NCBI GenBank assembly: GCA_028275165.1
Contig: JAQCNF010000153.1
Location: 1 to 45,698, forward strand
DNA from: Haloquadratum sp.
Lineage (GTDB): Archaea; Halobacteriota; Halobacteria; Halobacteriales; Haloferacaceae
Reading direction: 5' to 3'
DNA length: 45,698 bases
The notes under the pieces were generated by a model. The model was not told the origin of the DNA. It saw only the letters and a program-made list of their open reading frames with translations, and did not search any database. Shown here in pieces: positions 44,006-45,698 of this stretch. The stretch's first letter is position 1. Every line of letters begins with the position of its first letter. Position numbers and translations under genes: made by a program.

Positions 44006-45698
44006 ATGAAAGACGCCAATCGGAATACGCTGTGGGGAGCGACGATTGTCGATGAGCTCGAAAAAAATGGGGTTGAGGCTGTGTGTATCTCCCCGGGAAG
44101 TCGGTCGACACCGCTCACAGTCGCCTGTGCGATGCATGATTCGATCACAACCTATTCGCACCTGGATGAACGCTCTGCTGCGTACTTCGCACTCGGCCAC
44201 GCCCGACGTTCCGGCACGCCCGTACCGCTTATTTGTACGTCTGGGACTGCCGCTGCTAATTATTATCCTGCAGTTATTGAAGCCTCACAGTCGCGAGTCC
44301 CGATGATTGTCCTCAGTGCGGATCGACCGCCTGTCATCCGCGACTCTGGGGCCAATCAAACGATCGATCAGGAGAAACTCTACGGTGACGCTGTCCGCTG
44401 GTATCGTGATCTCTCAGAACCCGCTGCAGACGCCCGCAAACTCCGCTCACTCCGAACGACAGTTGCCCGCGCGCTCACGACAGCAGAGGGAGTCCCGCCT
44501 GGCCCGGTGCACCTCAATGTCCCATTTGAGAAGCCTTTAGAGCCGAAGTCAGTGTTAGGAGACATACCGGACGACCTGCCGTCTGAGGCTTATGATGGTC
44601 GTGAGACAGCATATGTCGAGACAACGAGTGGAGCCTCAACGCTCGACCCTGACACAATCACTCAACTTGGAGAGACACTTTCGGTGTCCCGAGGACTGCT
44701 TTTTTGTGGACCAATGAACCCCTCAGAGGTTGACCCTCAAGCCGTCGCAGCCTTCGCGCACGCCAGCGGCTATCCTGTACTCGCTGACCCACTCTCGAAT
44801 GTACGATTTGGCGGGGTGACGAGAACCGTGCCAATCATCGGTGGATATGACGGATTTGTCGACTCGAAACTCGCAGACTGGTGGCCCGACCCTGAGGCAG
44901 TTATTCGAATTGGTGCCTCCCCGACATCGAAGTCACTACGCCAGTATCTCTCTGCCGTTGACTCGCCCCAGTACTGCATAGATCCAGCGGGTGCGTGGCG
45001 CGAGGAATCGTTCACCGCAACCGATCTCATCGAAGCAGACCCAAATAGGACCCTGGGACAACTTGCTCGTGTTTTGCAGGAACCAACAACTGCTTCGTGG
45101 CGACAGCGATGGACCTCAGCCGAGTCGCATTTCCAGCAGTTATCCGATGAGATGACGATCGGTATTGAGGGACGATTACTACGCCGAATCGTCGCAAGTG
45201 CTCCAGACCCGTCGACACTGTACGTTTCAAATTCAATGCCGGTGCGAGATCTCGACCGGTTTGCTCAGCCATCACAGAAGCATTTAACAGTCCTTGGAAA
45301 TCGTGGAGCCTCCGGCATTGATGGGATTACGTCAAGTTCGCTTGGTGCTGGTGCGGCGACCACCGAGTCACTCACGGTGGTTATCGGGGACTTAGCACTA
45401 TATCACGACATGAACGGATTGTTAGCAGTTGAACGGTGTGATGTTGATGTCACAGTCATCGTGATCAATAACGATGGCGGGGGCATTTTCCATAAATTAC
45501 CCATCTCATCGTATGACCCGCCATTTACCGAGCAATTTGTCACTCCACATGCGATGGATTTTGAAAGTGCTGCAGACCAGTATCATCTTGAGTATCACCA
45601 CGTCGATACGCCTGCTGCTGATACGGTCGAAACAGTATACACAGAAACGCTGCGTGACTCAAACTCGCATCTTATTGAGATTGATACCAACTCACGCT
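44006..45698 (+). CDS. menD: SEPHCHC synthase (MenD), 3' end cut by the window
   Basis: A TPP-dependent enzyme that adds succinic semialdehyde, from 2-oxoglutarate, to isochorismate. From ATG 44006 it runs 564 codons with no stop to the window end. The N-terminal part has CISPGSRSTPL and HLDERSAAYFALG (Glu55, which activates TPP). The middle domain is normal. The TPP/Mg motif follows near the C-terminus (VVIGDLALYHDMNGLL, INNDGGGIFHKLP). It uses isochorismate from MenF. Confidence 0.95.
   Translation, partial: MKDANRNTLWGATIVDELEKNGVEAVCISPGSRSTPLTVACAMHDSITTYSHLDERSAAYFALGHARRSGTPVPLICTSGTAAANYYPAVIEASQSRVPMIVLSADRPPVIRDSGANQTIDQEKLYGDAVRWYRDLSEPAADARKLRSLRTTVARALTTAEGVPPGPVHLNVPFEKPLEPKSVLGDIPDDLPSEAYDGRETAYVETTSGASTLDPDTITQLGETLSVSRGLLFCGPMNPSEVDPQAVAAFAHASGYPVLADPLSNVRFGGVTRTVPIIGGYDGFVDSKLADWWPDPEAVIRIGASPTSKSLRQYLSAVDSPQYCIDPAGAWREESFTATDLIEADPNRTLGQLARVLQEPTTASWRQRWTSAESHFQQLSDEMTIGIEGRLLRRIVASAPDPSTLYVSNSMPVRDLDRFAQPSQKHLTVLGNRGASGIDGITSSSLGAGAATTESLTVVIGDLALYHDMNGLLAVERCDVDVTVIVINNDGGGIFHKLPISSYDPPFTEQFVTPHAMDFESAADQYHLEYHHVDTPAADTVETVYTETLRDSNSHLIEIDTNSR

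Overview
The window looks like a haloarchaeal chromosome segment. The proteins are strongly acidic, the information-processing genes are archaeal (TFB, MBF1, pelota, RqcH, Elp3, AK6/Fap7), and several genes have a TATA box 23-30 bases before the start codon, as expected for leaderless transcripts. The moderate base composition, the many decayed insertion sequences and the close fit of the housekeeping genes to the class point to a Haloquadratum-like member of Halobacteria. The genus is an inference; no database was searched.

Layout. Bases 1-1,400 hold a truncated reading frame, a small unknown gene and an IS5-type transposase with a frameshift. Bases 1,400-5,300 are accessory: a winged-helix protein, an APH-like phosphotransferase divergent from a short-chain dehydrogenase, a Tat-exported Cys/His protein, and a dead DUF1289 gene. 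Bases 5,274-5,910 are an internally deleted IS200/IS605-type tnpB element. From 5,918 to 13,241 the segment is mostly core metabolism: GTP cyclohydrolase III, HAD phosphatase, UPF0173 hydrolase, FAH-family hydrolase, hisC-AK6-CDP-alcohol phosphatidyltransferase, MBF1 and tpiA. Bases 13,340-14,700 are a graveyard: a solo IS605-type hairpin, a wrecked heavy-metal P-type ATPase, and a possible small IS derivative.

Bases 14,728-24,370 carry dinB, an Lrp regulator with korB-korA, aroC-aroA, an M24 peptidase and a prephenate dehydrogenase. After an Rsm22-like methyltransferase comes a second tnpB element (25,916-27,390) with a broken ORF but a well-kept 3' RNA-like fold. Its left end lies about 40 bases before surE. 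Then follow pelA and rqcH (ribosome rescue), a GNAT protein, elp3 (tRNA wobble modification), an S1/OB/DHH-like protein, a YIP1-like membrane protein, a cold-shock protein, TFB, a METTL5-like methyltransferase, a rhomboid protease, two small proteins, menF, and menD, which runs off the window end.

How the genes work together. aroA and aroC make chorismate; prephenate dehydrogenase draws it toward tyrosine, and menF and menD draw it toward menaquinone. KorAB is the ferredoxin-linked 2-oxoacid oxidoreductase of central metabolism, and the adjacent Lrp gene may sense its nitrogen/carbon state. pelA, rqcH, elp3, the Rsm22-like and METTL5-like enzymes form a loose translation-quality and RNA-modification neighbourhood. 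I found no CRISPR array, rRNA or tRNA gene.
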